DNA of 64,000 nt from Streptomyces hydrogenans (GCF_014656075.1 NZ_BNBS01000003.1:62001-126000); one strand, 5' to 3'. Shown: positions 52,263 to 61,063, counted from the stretch's first letter. Translations and numbers: made by a program. The notes: generated by a model not told the origin, from the letters alone.

Positions 52263-52724
52263 GTGAGCGAACACCAGCCCCATCGGTTCGAACGGGGCAC
52301 CGACGGCCCCAAGGTGATCATGGCGGGGGTCGACGGCTCGGAATCGTCGCTGCGCGCGACGGCGTACGCGGCCGGGCTGGCCCGCTGGCAGAACGCCCTG
52401 CTCGCGCTCGTCTACGTCCAGCCGGTGATGGCGGCCGGGGCCTCGCTGGGCGCCCCGGTGTCCGGGACCACCGAGGAGATAGCCGAGGGGCTGGTGGAGG
52501 AGATCCGCACCTCGGCCGAGCGGGTGAAGGACCTCTGGCAGGTGCGCTGGGAGTTCCGCACCTTCAAGGGCGACGCCTACGCGGGGCTGGTGCGCGCGGC
52601 GGAGGAACTCAAGGCGGACGCCGTCGTGGTGGGCGTCTCGGAGTCGGCGGGGCACCGCTTCGTCGGCTCGGTGGCCGTGCGGCTGGTGAAGGCGGGCCGC
52701 TGGCCGGTCACGGTCGTGCCCTGA
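52263..52724 (+). CDS. Universal stress protein
   Basis: 153 residues. VIMAGVDGSESSLRATAYAAGLA is the USP nucleotide-binding start; VVVGVSES...HRFVGSVAVRLVKAGRWPVTVVP contains the G-2x-G-9x-G(S/T)-like pattern in a partial form. Cytoplasmic stress or dormancy protein. GTG start; -10 at leaderless distance. Confidence 0.9.
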   Translation: MSEHQPHRFERGTDGPKVIMAGVDGSESSLRATAYAAGLARWQNALLALVYVQPVMAAGASLGAPVSGTTEEIAEGLVEEIRTSAERVKDLWQVRWEFRTFKGDAYAGLVRAAEELKADAVVVGVSESAGHRFVGSVAVRLVKAGRWPVTVVP

Positions 52725-52737
52725 CCGGCCGGCGCGC

Positions 52738-53982
52738 TCATCGTCCCAGGGTCAGGCCGTCCTTGTCGGCGCCCCGGCCGAGGACGACCTGGCGGATCGT
52801 CTCGCGGATGCCGGGATGGCGCGGGTCGGAGCCGTCGGCGGCCCCGAGGTTGACCACCCGGCCCCGGCCGGTGTCGAACCACTGGGGCACGAACTCGGCC
52901 TTGGTGACCTCCCAGCGGGCACCGGGCTCCCCGGGCGGCGCGAAGGTGAAGCGCCCGATGCTGCTCTGGTTGCCCCGCGGGTCCTGGGCGCCCTCGTGGT
53001 TGATCATGTCGCCGGCGATCTGGTCGCCCATCCCGTAGATCACCCAGGTGCCGTTGACCTTCTCGTACGCCTGGGGCACGTGGGCGTGCGTGCCGACGAT
53101 GAGGTCGATGTCGGGGCGGCCGCCGGTCCGGGAGGCGGTGAGGGAGCGGGCCAGGGAGAGCTGGCGCTCGTCGGGCGCGGTCTGCCACTCGGAGCCCCAG
53201 TGGACGCTGACCACGACGACGTCGGCGCCGGCCGCGCGGGCCGCCCTGGCGTCGGCGAGGACCTTGGCCTCGTCGAGCAGGTTCACCGCCCAGGGCCGTC
53301 CCTCGGGGAGCGGATAGCCGTTGGTGTCGTAGGTGTAGGCGAGCTGGGCGACGGTGGCGCCGCCGGCCTTGAGCAGGGTGGGTCGGGCGGCCTCGGCGGC
53401 GGTGCGGGCCGAGCCCGCGTGCCGCACGCCCGCCGCGTCGAGGGCGTCGAGGGTGCGGCCGAGGCCGGCCGCGCCGTCGTCGAGGGTGTGGTTGGAGGCG
53501 GTGGAGCAGGAGTCGTATCCGGTGGCCGCGAGCGCGGCGGCGACCTCGGGCGGGGACTTGAAGGCGGGGTAGCCCGTGTAGGGCCCGCCGTCCTTCCCGT
53601 ACACGGTCTCCATGTGGCAGAGCGCGAGGTCGGCGCCGGAGACGACCGGTTTCACGCCGGCGAGCATGGGGCGGAAGTCGTATCCGCCGTCGCCCGCGTC
53701 GGCGGCGGCCCGGCGGATGATCGAGTCGTGCGGCAGCACGTCGCCGGAGGCCACCAGGGTGAAGCCGGCCGGCTTCGGCGCCGGGACGGCGGGGCGGGGC
53801 GCGGTGGAGCCGCCGGACGAGCCGGCGGGTGAACCCGCGGGGGCCGGTGCGCCGCGGTCCGCTCCTCCCTGGCCGCACGCGGCGACGAAGGCGAGCCGCG
53901 CGCCGGCGGCCGCGGCGGAGACGGCCCGGACGGCCCGGACGCGCGCACGGCCGGGTCCGATACGTCTGGGTCCTGTGGTCAT
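52738..53982 (-). CDS. CapA-family metallophosphatase lipoprotein
   Basis: 414 residues. Lipobox in LAFVAACGQG after a short hydrophobic signal, a 40-residue Pro/Ala/Ser linker, then a CapA/PgsA domain: TLVASGDVLPHDSI, DLALCHMETVYG, TASNHTLDDG (NHxxD), VVSVHWGSEW and GTHAHVPQ. The motifs fit a two-metal phosphoesterase outside the membrane, linked in other bacteria to poly-glutamate or capsule production. Start ATG 53982. A palindrome similar to an SOS box lies upstream. Confidence 0.9.
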   Translation of the reverse strand: MTTGPRRIGPGRARVRAVRAVSAAAAGARLAFVAACGQGGADRGAPAPAGSPAGSSGGSTAPRPAVPAPKPAGFTLVASGDVLPHDSIIRRAAADAGDGGYDFRPMLAGVKPVVSGADLALCHMETVYGKDGGPYTGYPAFKSPPEVAAALAATGYDSCSTASNHTLDDGAAGLGRTLDALDAAGVRHAGSARTAAEAARPTLLKAGGATVAQLAYTYDTNGYPLPEGRPWAVNLLDEAKVLADARAARAAGADVVVVSVHWGSEWQTAPDERQLSLARSLTASRTGGRPDIDLIVGTHAHVPQAYEKVNGTWVIYGMGDQIAGDMINHEGAQDPRGNQSSIGRFTFAPPGEPGARWEVTKAEFVPQWFDTGRGRVVNLGAADGSDPRHPGIRETIRQVVLGRGADKDGLTLGR

Positions 53983-54007
53983 GAGGACTTCCACCCCGAT
54001 CATCGGA

Positions 54008-54021
54008 AGAACATGTGTTCT
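54008..54021. promoter_or_regulatory. Possible LexA-type (SOS) box
   Basis: AGAACATGTGTTCT contains the GAAC-N4-GTTC core of Gram-positive/actinobacterial LexA boxes, 26-39 bases before the CapA start. Single site, so it may be chance. Confidence 0.35.
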
Positions 54022-54250
54022 GCCGAATTGATCTCCCGTACGGCTCCGAGTCAAGGGACCGGGCCGCCCCCCGGCCGAGAACCCACCGCATCGGACGCAG
54101 GAACGCCGTCCGACCGTTCGCCGTGCCATTCGCCGCTCGTTACGACCGTTCGTCGCAGACAGCTGTCCGCTCCCTGTCCCCTTCCGCCCGGATGCGTTCG
54201 TATACGGCGCGGACGACGCACCGCGGAGCGGGCGGGGAAGGGTGGCAACC

Positions 54251-54856
54251 ATGACGACGGCGACCGCGACCATGACGACGGCGAGCGCGAGGACGGCGAC
54301 CGTGACCGTGACGACCGACGAGCACCAGCTCCAGGAGCTCCAGCGGGAGCACGGCCCCGCCCTGCTCTCCTTCCTCCTGGGGCTGACCTACGGGGACCGT
54401 CAGCGCGCCGAGGACCTGGTGCAGGAGACGCTGGTCAGGGCCTGGCTCCACCCCGAGGCGTTCAGCGGCGCCTACGACTCGATGCGGCCCTGGCTCTTCA
54501 CCGTGGCCCGCCGGCTCGCCATCGACGCCCGCCGCTCCCGGCTGGCCCGCCCGGCCGAGATCGGCGACGGGGTGCTCGCGGTGACCCCCGACCCCTCGGA
54601 CGCCACCGAGTCCGCGGAGGCGGCGCTCGACGTCCGGGCGGCGGTGCGCGGACTGAGCCCGGAGCACCGGGCCGTGCTGGTCCGGCTCTACTTCGACGGG
54701 CTCACCGTCAACGAGGCCGCCGTCGACCTCGGGATCCCGGCCGGCACGGTCAAGTCCCGTTCCCACTACGCCCTCAGGCAGCTGGGCCGCTCGCTGCCCG
54801 GCTACCGGCCGCGGCACGGCTCCATTGCCCGCCCCCGGGCGGCGGCCGCACAATGA
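54251..54856 (+). CDS. ECF sigma factor
   Basis: 201 residues. Region 2 with RAEDLVQETLVRAWLHPEAF and RPWLFTVARRLAIDARRS (-10 recognition), region 4 with LSPEHRAVLVRLYFDGLTVNEAAVDLGIP and GTVKSRSHYALRQL (-35). The first 20 residues are a Thr/Ala run (MTTATATMTTASARTATVTV). ATG 54251 has AAGG eight bases upstream; an in-frame GTG at 54242 is less likely. No zinc-finger anti-sigma gene is adjacent. Confidence 0.92.
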   Translation: MTTATATMTTASARTATVTVTTDEHQLQELQREHGPALLSFLLGLTYGDRQRAEDLVQETLVRAWLHPEAFSGAYDSMRPWLFTVARRLAIDARRSRLARPAEIGDGVLAVTPDPSDATESAEAALDVRAAVRGLSPEHRAVLVRLYFDGLTVNEAAVDLGIPAGTVKSRSHYALRQLGRSLPGYRPRHGSIARPRAAAAQ

Positions 54857-54860
54857 CGCC

Positions 54861-55310
54861 GTGACGCACACCGACGCCGTGACACCGCCCGAGACCGCTC
54901 CGCTGACGACCGCCGCGGCCGAGAAGATCCTCGCCGACAACTTCGCGCCCTGGGTCCTGGACCTGGGCCTCACGGTCGACTCGCTCGACGGCCACGAGGC
55001 CGTCCTCCGCCTCCCCTGGTCCGACCGGCTGGCCCGCGAGGGCGGCGGGCTCTCCGGCCAGGCCCTGATGGCGGCGGCCGACACGGCCACCGTGATCGCC
55101 GTCTCGGCGGCCCGCGGCGGCTTCGTCCCCATGACGACCGTCCAGCAGTCCACCAGCTTCCAGCGGGCGGTCCTCGGCGCCGACGTCCTGGTCCGCGCCC
55201 GGCTCACCAAACTCGGCCGGCGGATGGCCTTCGCCGACATCACGATGACCGCCGAGGGCACCGCCGAACCGGCCGCCCACGCGACCGCGGTCTACGCCCT
55301 GCTCGGCTGA
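54861..55310 (+). CDS. PaaI-type hotdog-fold thioesterase
   Basis: 149 residues. Hotdog fold with LRLPWSDRLAREGGGLSGQALMAAADTAT (catalytic-type Gln/Asp helix) and TVQQSTSFQRAVLGADVLVRARL; ends in VYALLG. Hydrolyses an acyl-CoA, substrate unknown. GTG start 4 bases after the sigma factor stop, without a ribosome-binding site, so probably coupled to it. Confidence 0.85.
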   Translation: MTHTDAVTPPETAPLTTAAAEKILADNFAPWVLDLGLTVDSLDGHEAVLRLPWSDRLAREGGGLSGQALMAAADTATVIAVSAARGGFVPMTTVQQSTSFQRAVLGADVLVRARLTKLGRRMAFADITMTAEGTAEPAAHATAVYALLG

Positions 55311-55399
55311 CCCCCGCTCCCGACCGACTCCGCGACCGCATCGGCGGCGCGGAGTCGCGGGGGCCGCGCCGCCCCGCCGGACGGGAACCCCCGGGGGTC

Positions 55400-55431
55400 T
55401 ATACACTCCATGTATACGCAGTGCGTATAGT
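55400..55431. promoter_or_regulatory. Palindromes over a leaderless promoter
   Basis: TATACA-N5-TGTATA (55400-55416) and TATACGCA-G-TGCGTATA (55413-55429) overlap. The right arm of the second one contains TATAGT (55426-55431), the -10 box of the gene starting at 55439, 7 bases away. A dimeric repressor bound here would block the polymerase. Confidence 0.65.
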
Positions 55432-55438
55432 CGCTGCC

Positions 55439-55942
55439 ATGGCCGCACCGACCCACACCCCGCCCCTGCCCCGCCTGCTCAAGGCCGCCGTCGTCACCGC
55501 GCTCGCGATCGGGGCCGCGCACCTGATCCTCTCCGACACGCTGCGGTTCGCCCTCGTCGCGGAGGCGTCCGCCGCCCTCGGGTCACCGACCGGATACGGC
55601 ACCGCCCAGGTCTTCACCACCGCGCTGTTCAACACGGCGCTGGTCATGCCGATCGTGCTCTGGACCGGGATGCGACTGAGCGGCGAGCGGCGGCTCGGGG
55701 CGATGGTCCTGGTGGGGAGCGCGGGGTGGATCGTCGTCGTCTGGCGCGGCGTCGACGGCCTGGACGACTCCTTCGGGGCGATCCTCCCGCTGCGCCCGCT
55801 CGTGCTCCTCGTCGGGGTCACCGCGCTCGCCTCGCTCCTGCGACGGCGCCCCTCCCCCGCCCCGTCCGCCCCTCGCGCACCACAGAACCCGTCCGCACCG
55901 ATCCGGCCGGGGAACGTATCCGAAACCACACCGGCGAGTTGA
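55439..55942 (+). CDS. Small integral membrane protein
   Basis: 167 residues with four hydrophobic segments (LLKAAVVTALAIGAAHLIL; FTTALFNTALVMPIVLW; LGAMVLVGSAGWIVVVW; LRPLVLLVGVTALASLL) and a Pro-rich cytoplasmic end. No family recognised. Its promoter is covered by palindromes, and no regulator gene is adjacent, so its repressor acts from elsewhere. Probably leaderless. Confidence 0.75.
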   Translation: MAAPTHTPPLPRLLKAAVVTALAIGAAHLILSDTLRFALVAEASAALGSPTGYGTAQVFTTALFNTALVMPIVLWTGMRLSGERRLGAMVLVGSAGWIVVVWRGVDGLDDSFGAILPLRPLVLLVGVTALASLLRRRPSPAPSAPRAPQNPSAPIRPGNVSETTPAS

Positions 55943-56027
55943 GCAAAGCGGCCCACGCGGACGCCCCGAGCGGAGGAGGCTCTGCTCCGGGTCCCGAGAA
56001 CCGCGGGGCCCCGACGTCCGGGAGAAG

Positions 56028-56510
56028 GTGGGAGCGTTGCCGCCCGAGAGCACGAACGGCGCCGGCCGCAGGAGCGGCGGGGGCCTGGCCGTACCGATGG
56101 CCTGGCTGTGCGCCGAGTACCTGGCCGACCAGTACCTGACCGCGGCCGGGCTCGCCGAGCCCGGCTCGCTGGAACACCGGGCCTCCCTGCGGGCCCTGAC
56201 CCTCACGGTCCACCTCTCCGGGGAGCCCGCGCCCGACGCGTGGCTGCGCCGCACCGCGCACGAGGCGGGCTGGCCGGACTGGGTGGCGGAGCGGCTCGCC
56301 GCCGAGGAGGCCGAGGACCCCGACGGGGCCGACCTGGCCCTCGCGCGCGCCGCCTGGCGGGCCCTGGAGGAGACCTGGGTGCACGCCACCGACCTGGACG
56401 GCGTGCCGGGAGCGGGACCGCGGCCGACGGTGGACGAGACGGCGCGCGCCTGGCTGCCCGCCTGGCGGTTGGGCCTGCCGCTCGCCCATCTCGCCGTCTG
56501 GCTCTCCTGA
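56028..56510 (+). CDS. Hypothetical helical protein
   Basis: 160 residues, almost all-helical and acidic (GWPDWVAERLAAEEAEDPDG...DLALARAAWRALEETWV), ending LAHLAVWLS. No signal or membrane segment and no family recognised. Start GTG 56028 lies within GGGAGAAGG; TTG 56037 might be the real start. Converges on the kinase gene with 4 bases between stops. Confidence 0.6.
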   Translation: MGALPPESTNGAGRRSGGGLAVPMAWLCAEYLADQYLTAAGLAEPGSLEHRASLRALTLTVHLSGEPAPDAWLRRTAHEAGWPDWVAERLAAEEAEDPDGADLALARAAWRALEETWVHATDLDGVPGAGPRPTVDETARAWLPAWRLGLPLAHLAVWLS

Positions 56511-56514
56511 TCCG

Positions 56515-57726
56515 TCACCGCGTCCGCGAAGGATGCACCCCCGGACGGTACTTGGGGAAACGCGCGGTCACCTTCATGCCGGCGCCCACGCCGGTCTCGA
56601 TGACCAGTCCGTGCTCCGGCCCGTACACCTGGCGCAGCCGCTCGTCGACGTTGGAGAGCCCGATCCCGGAGCCGCCCGGGTGCTCGCCGCGCAGCACCGC
56701 CCGCAGCCGCTCGGGGTCCATGCCGACGCCGTCGTCCTCGACGGTGACCACGGCCTCCGCGCCCGCGTCCCGGGCGGCGATGGTGACCCGGCAGCCGCGC
56801 TCCCGGTCCTGGAGGCCGTGCTTGACCGCGTTCTCCACCAGCGGCTGGAGGCAGAGGAAGGGCAGGGCGACCGGCAGCACCTCGGGAGCGATCTGGAGCG
56901 TCACCTTGAGCCGGTCGCCGAATCGGGCGCCGGCCAGCGCCAAGTACTGCTCGATCGCCCGCAGTTCGTCGGCGAGCTGGGCGAAGTCCCCGTGGCGGCG
57001 GAAGGAGTAGCGGGTGAAGTCCGCGAACTCCAGGAGGAGGTCCCGGGCCCGCTCGGGGTCGGTGCGGACGAACGAGGCGATCGCGGCCAGGGAGTTGAAG
57101 ATGAAGTGCGGGGAGATCTGGGCGCGCAGCGCCCGGATCTCCGCCTCCACCATCCGGGTCCTGGAGCGGTCCAGCTCGGCCAGCTCCAGCTGCACCGAGA
57201 CCCAGCGGGCCACCTCCGTCGCGGCCCGGACCAGCACCGCCGACTCCCGGGGCCCGTAGGCGACGAGCGCGCCGAGGACGCCCTCCTCGCCGGTGAGCGG
57301 GGCGGTCACCGCCCACCGCAGGTCGCAGCCGGGGTCGGCGCACCCGGTGGGCGCGGAACGGCTGCGGCCGGTCTCCAGGGTCCCGGCGGCCAGGTCGGGC
57401 ACGCCCCCGTGGTGGTGCCCCTCCCCGGGGCCGTCCCAGGCGAGGACGGCGGTGCCGTCGGTGAGGCAGAGGGCCTCGGTGCCGAGCAGCGAGCGCAGCG
57501 GGCGGGCCGCCCGGCGCGCGGTCTCCTCGGTCAGCCCGGCGCGCAGCGGCGGCGCGGCGAGCGAGGCGGTGTGCAGGGTGTGGAAGGTGGCCCGCTCGAC
57601 GGGGGTGCCTAGGTCGAGGTCGGCTGCGCGGCCGCCGCGCGGGGCGGTGAGCCGGCCGAGGACTACCCCGGCGGCGAGGAGGACGGCTCCGGCGGCGCTC
57701 GCCGCCGCCCACACGATGCCGCTCAC
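56515..57726 (-). CDS. LytS-type sensor histidine kinase
   Basis: 403 residues. One N-terminal membrane helix (IVWAAASAAGAVLLAAGVVLG), a GAF-like domain to about residue 175 that may bind a ligand, then the His_kinase motif LRAQISPHFIFNSLAAI (phospho-His about 207) and HATPase with LQPLVENAVKHGL and SGIGLSNVDERL. GTG start overlaps the symporter stop (GTGA). Partner of the LytTR regulator two genes upstream in the same operon. Confidence 0.9.
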   Translation of the reverse strand: MSGIVWAAASAAGAVLLAAGVVLGRLTAPRGGRAADLDLGTPVERATFHTLHTASLAAPPLRAGLTEETARRAARPLRSLLGTEALCLTDGTAVLAWDGPGEGHHHGGVPDLAAGTLETGRSRSAPTGCADPGCDLRWAVTAPLTGEEGVLGALVAYGPRESAVLVRAATEVARWVSVQLELAELDRSRTRMVEAEIRALRAQISPHFIFNSLAAIASFVRTDPERARDLLLEFADFTRYSFRRHGDFAQLADELRAIEQYLALAGARFGDRLKVTLQIAPEVLPVALPFLCLQPLVENAVKHGLQDRERGCRVTIAARDAGAEAVVTVEDDGVGMDPERLRAVLRGEHPGGSGIGLSNVDERLRQVYGPEHGLVIETGVGAGMKVTARFPKYRPGVHPSRTR

Positions 57727-59456
57727 CGGCGTGCCTCCTGCGCGGGTACGGGGGCGGTGAACCGCTCCGGCAGGTGCAGCCGGGCGAGGGTGGCGGCGGT
57801 GCCGGCCGGGACGGTGCGCGGGGTGGCGAGCGAGACCAGCACCATCGTGAGGAAGCCGAGCGGCACCGACCAGACGGCGGGCCAGGCCATCAGGGTGTGC
57901 GGCCAGCCCGCCGGGGCGAGTCCCGCCCGGGTCGCCATGACGGCGGCCAGCGCGGAGCCGCCGCCGAGCAGGAGGCCGGCGGCCGCGCCGGGCGGGGTGA
58001 GCCGCCGCCACCAGATGCCGAGGACGAGCAGCGGGCAGAAGGAGGACGCGGAGACGGCGAAGGCGAGCCCGACGGCGTCGGCCACCGGCACCTTCGAGGC
58101 GGCGACGCCGACCGCGAGCGGGACGGCGGTGGCGAGCGGCGTCGCCAGCCGGAAGTGCCGGACGGCGCGGGAGGGCAGCACGTCCTGGGCGAGGACGCCG
58201 GCGACGGACATGGTGAGCCCCGAGGCGGTGGAGAGGAAGGCGGCGAAGGCACCGCCCGCGAGGCAGGCCCCGAGGACGTCTCCGAGCGCGCCGCCGAGGA
58301 TCCGGTCGGGCAGGACGAGCACGGCGGCGTCGGCGGAGCCGGTGAGGGCCAGCTCGGGGGCGTAGATCCGCCCGAGGGCGCCGTACAGCGCGGGCAGCAG
58401 GTAGAAGGCGCCGATCAGGCCGAGGACGACGAGGGTGGTGCGCCGGGCGGCCCGCCCGTGCGGGCTCGTGTAGAAGCGCACGGCGACGTGCGGCAGGCCC
58501 ATCGTGCCGAGGAAGGTGGCGAGGATCAGTCCGTACGTGGCGTACAGCTGGTGCCCGTCCCGGCCGCCGGCCAGCGGCTGGGACCAGCCGAGGGGATCGG
58601 CCCCCTCCGCGCGCCGCTCGGGGACGGCGGTGCCTGGCGGGAGGGCGAGGACGGTGCCGCCGCCGACGTGGTGGGCGCCCGGGTCGAGGGTCACCGACCG
58701 CTCCTCGTACCGGACCGCGTCCACGGTCCCGGTGACGGTGAGGGTGAGCGGGGCGTCGAGCGCGATCCGTACGGTGTCGGCGACCCGGACCACGGTGTGC
58801 TCGCGCAGCACGGCGGGGGCGTCGAAGCGGGCCCGGGGCGCGCCGTCGCCGTACCAGGCGGCGACCAGGAAGAAGGCGGGGACCAGCAGCGCGGTGAGTT
58901 TCAGCCAGTACTGGAACGCCTGCACGAAGGTGATGCTGCGCATGCCGCCCGCGGCGACCGTGCAGGTCACGACGAGGGCGACGAGCAGCCCGCCCACCCA
59001 GTCGGGGGCGCCGGTGAGGATCTCCAGGGTCAGCCCGGCGCCCTGGAGCTGCGGCAGCAGATAGAGCCAGCCGATGCCGACGACGAAGAGGCTGGCGAGC
59101 CGGCGGACCCGCCGGGACTCCAGCCGGGCCTCGGCGAAGTCGGAGAGCGTGTACGCGCCGGAGCGGCGCAGCGGGGCGGCGACGAGGACCAGCAGCACCA
59201 GATAGCCGGCGGTGTAGCCGACCGGGTACCAGAGCATGGCCGGGCCCTGGACGAGGACGAGCCCGGCGATGCCGAGGAAGGAGGCGGCGGAGAGGTACTC
59301 GCCGCTGATCGCGGCGGCGTTGAGCCGGGGCCCGGCGGTCCGGGAGGCGACGTAGAAGTCGGAGGTGGTGCGGGAGACGCGCAGGCCGAGGGCGCCGATG
59401 AGGACGGTGGCGAGGACGACGGCGGTGACGGCGGCGACCGCGTAGGTCTGGTTCAT
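57723..59456 (-). CDS. Sodium/solute symporter, ActP/MctC-like
   Basis: 577 residues and about 13 membrane helices of the SSS family: RTTSDFYVASRTAGPRLNAAAISGEYLSAASFLG is the acetate/monocarboxylate (ActP, MctC) signature, followed by GYTAGYLVLL, GLPHVAVRFYTSPHGRAARRT and a long extracellular insert. Likely takes up acetate, pyruvate or similar acids with Na+ or H+. A DUF485 gene upstream is the usual companion. The kinase gene overlaps its end. Confidence 0.92.
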   Translation of the reverse strand: MNQTYAVAAVTAVVLATVLIGALGLRVSRTTSDFYVASRTAGPRLNAAAISGEYLSAASFLGIAGLVLVQGPAMLWYPVGYTAGYLVLLVLVAAPLRRSGAYTLSDFAEARLESRRVRRLASLFVVGIGWLYLLPQLQGAGLTLEILTGAPDWVGGLLVALVVTCTVAAGGMRSITFVQAFQYWLKLTALLVPAFFLVAAWYGDGAPRARFDAPAVLREHTVVRVADTVRIALDAPLTLTVTGTVDAVRYEERSVTLDPGAHHVGGGTVLALPPGTAVPERRAEGADPLGWSQPLAGGRDGHQLYATYGLILATFLGTMGLPHVAVRFYTSPHGRAARRTTLVVLGLIGAFYLLPALYGALGRIYAPELALTGSADAAVLVLPDRILGGALGDVLGACLAGGAFAAFLSTASGLTMSVAGVLAQDVLPSRAVRHFRLATPLATAVPLAVGVAASKVPVADAVGLAFAVSASSFCPLLVLGIWWRRLTPPGAAAGLLLGGGSALAAVMATRAGLAPAGWPHTLMAWPAVWSVPLGFLTMVLVSLATPRTVPAGTAATLARLHLPERFTAPVPAQEARR

Positions 59457-59477
59457 GCGGGGTGCTCCACCGGCTCC

Positions 59478-59861
59478 TCAGCGCTCGACGAGGCCGGTGA
59501 AGTCGCGCTCGTTGCGCTCGGCCCGGCGGACGTACCAGTGCGCGACCCCCCAGACGACGGGGTAGACCCCGACGCCGAGCGTCGCCCACACCAGGGCCTC
59601 GGGGGCGGGCAGCGCGAGGAGCAGCGGGAGGGTGCCGACGAGCAGGGCGAGCGCGCCGAGCGCGGTGAGGGCGGCGCGGAGCTGGCTGCGCATCAGCGAG
59701 CGGACGTAGGTGTGGCCGAGGGTGGTCTGCTCGTCGATCTCGGACCGGGCGGGCGGGTGCGGCGCCCGGGGCCGCAGCCGCGGGGCCGCCCGGTCGCCGA
59801 GGGCGGAGGCGTGGGTGACGGTCTCGCGCCGCGGCCGGCGCGGCTGGGGGTGCTCCGGCAT
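59478..59861 (-). CDS. DUF485 membrane protein
   Basis: 127 residues. A 45-residue basic, Pro-rich N-terminal part, then two helices (LRAALTALGALALLVGTLPLLLAL and ALVWATLGVGVYPVVWGVA) and the end HWYVRRAERNERDFTGLVER, the DUF485 pattern. This family accompanies ActP-type symporters; the role is not known. Confidence 0.87.
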   Translation of the reverse strand: MPEHPQPRRPRRETVTHASALGDRAAPRLRPRAPHPPARSEIDEQTTLGHTYVRSLMRSQLRAALTALGALALLVGTLPLLLALPAPEALVWATLGVGVYPVVWGVAHWYVRRAERNERDFTGLVER

Positions 59862-59937
59862 CGGCGTCGCTCTCTGACGGGCGGGTGGGCCCGTGGAGTG
59901 TAAGCGGACGGGACGGAATGCCGGTAGGGGTGTCCGG

Positions 59938-60690
59938 TCAGCCGCCGGCCCGGCGCATCAGCAGGTCACGGAGGTGGCGGGCGTGCCGGCGACTGACCGC
60001 GAGGTCGGTGGAGCCGACCCGCACGGAGGTGGCGCCGCCGTCGAGGCGGAGTTCGTCGACGCGGTCGAGGGCGACGAGGTGGCTGCGGTGGATGCGGACG
60101 AAGCCCCGGTCCGCCCAGCGCTCCTCCAGGGTGGAGAGCGGGATGCGGACGAGGTGGCTGCCCTGGTCGGTGTGGAGGCGGGCGTAGTCGCCGTGGGCCT
60201 CGACGTAGGCGATGTCGTCGACGGAGACGAAGCGGGTGACGCCGCCGAGCTCGACGGGGATCTGCTCCGGTGCGGCGGCCGGGGCGGGCGCCGCACCGGC
60301 GTGGACCAGCTCGTGGACCCGGCGCACGGCCTCGGCCAGCCGCTCGCGCCGGACCGGCTTGAGCACGTAGTCGACGGCCTTGAGGTCGAACGCCTGGAGC
60401 GCGAAGCCCTCGTGGGCGGTGACGAAGACGACGAGCGGCGGGCGGGCGAAGCCGGCCAGCAGCCGGGCGACGTCGAGGCCGGTGAGGCCGGGCATGTGGA
60501 TGTCGAGGAAGACGACGTCGACGGCCCCCTCGCCGTCGGGACCGGAGTCGAGCGCGCGCCCGATCCTGCGGAGCGCGGCGGTGGCGTCGCCCGCGCCCTC
60601 GGCGGTCCGCACCCGGGGGTCGGCGCGCAGCAGGTAGAGGAGTTCCCCGAGAGCGGGCTCCTCGTCGTCGACGGCCAGTACGCGCAGCAT
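59938..60690 (-). CDS. LytTR-type response regulator
   Basis: 250 residues. Receiver VLAVDDEEPALGELLYLL with phospho-Asp at about 63 (VVFLDIHMPGLTG) and Lys in YVLKPVRRERL, then a LytTR DNA-binding domain (VSVDDIAYVEAHGDYARLHT...FVRIHRSHLVALDRVDEL). First gene of a four-gene operon whose last gene is its LytS kinase; it probably turns on the symporter. Confidence 0.92.
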   Translation of the reverse strand: MLRVLAVDDEEPALGELLYLLRADPRVRTAEGAGDATAALRRIGRALDSGPDGEGAVDVVFLDIHMPGLTGLDVARLLAGFARPPLVVFVTAHEGFALQAFDLKAVDYVLKPVRRERLAEAVRRVHELVHAGAAPAPAAAPEQIPVELGGVTRFVSVDDIAYVEAHGDYARLHTDQGSHLVRIPLSTLEERWADRGFVRIHRSHLVALDRVDELRLDGGATSVRVGSTDLAVSRRHARHLRDLLMRRAGG

Positions 60691-60730
60691 GCGCGGGAGC
60701 CTACTTCAGGTGCGCGCGGTGCGGTCCCGG

Positions 60731-60982
60731 CTACTTGAGCAGCCGGGACATGCGGCGGTCGGCGAGGGGCTTCCCGCCGGTCTGGCAGGTGGGGCAGTAC
60801 TGGAGGGAGGAGTCGGCGAAGCTGACCTCGCGGATGGTGTCCCCGCAGACGGGGCAGGGTTCGCCGGTGCGGCCGTGGACGCGCAGCCCGCTCTTCTTCT
60901 CGGCCTTGAGGCGACCGGCGGCCAGGCCGTGGGAGCGGTCGAGGAACTCGCGGAGCGCTTCCACCTCGGGCAGTTCGGGCAT
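60731..60982 (-). pseudogene. Fpg/Nei DNA glycosylase with large internal deletion
   Basis: 83 residues. MPELPEVEALREFL is the catalytic N-terminus (Pro2 nucleophile, Glu3) and the rest, DRSHGLAAGRLKAEKKSGLR followed by VHGRTGEPCPVCGDTIREVSF and YCPTCQTGGKPLADRRMSRLLK, is the end of an Fpg-like enzyme with its CxxC-x16-CxxC zinc finger. Full family members have about 285 residues, so roughly 200 residues (the lyase Lys, H2TH domain and most of the barrel) are gone, in frame. Probably dead, but the frame is open and could make a mini-protein. Confidence 0.8.
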
Positions 60983-61063
60983 GCCCCCACCCTGCCGCAC
61001 GGGGGCGGGGGTCGCGCGGCGGACCGGTGCGGTGGGGTCCGGTGGGTCGGTGCCGGTGGCGGT

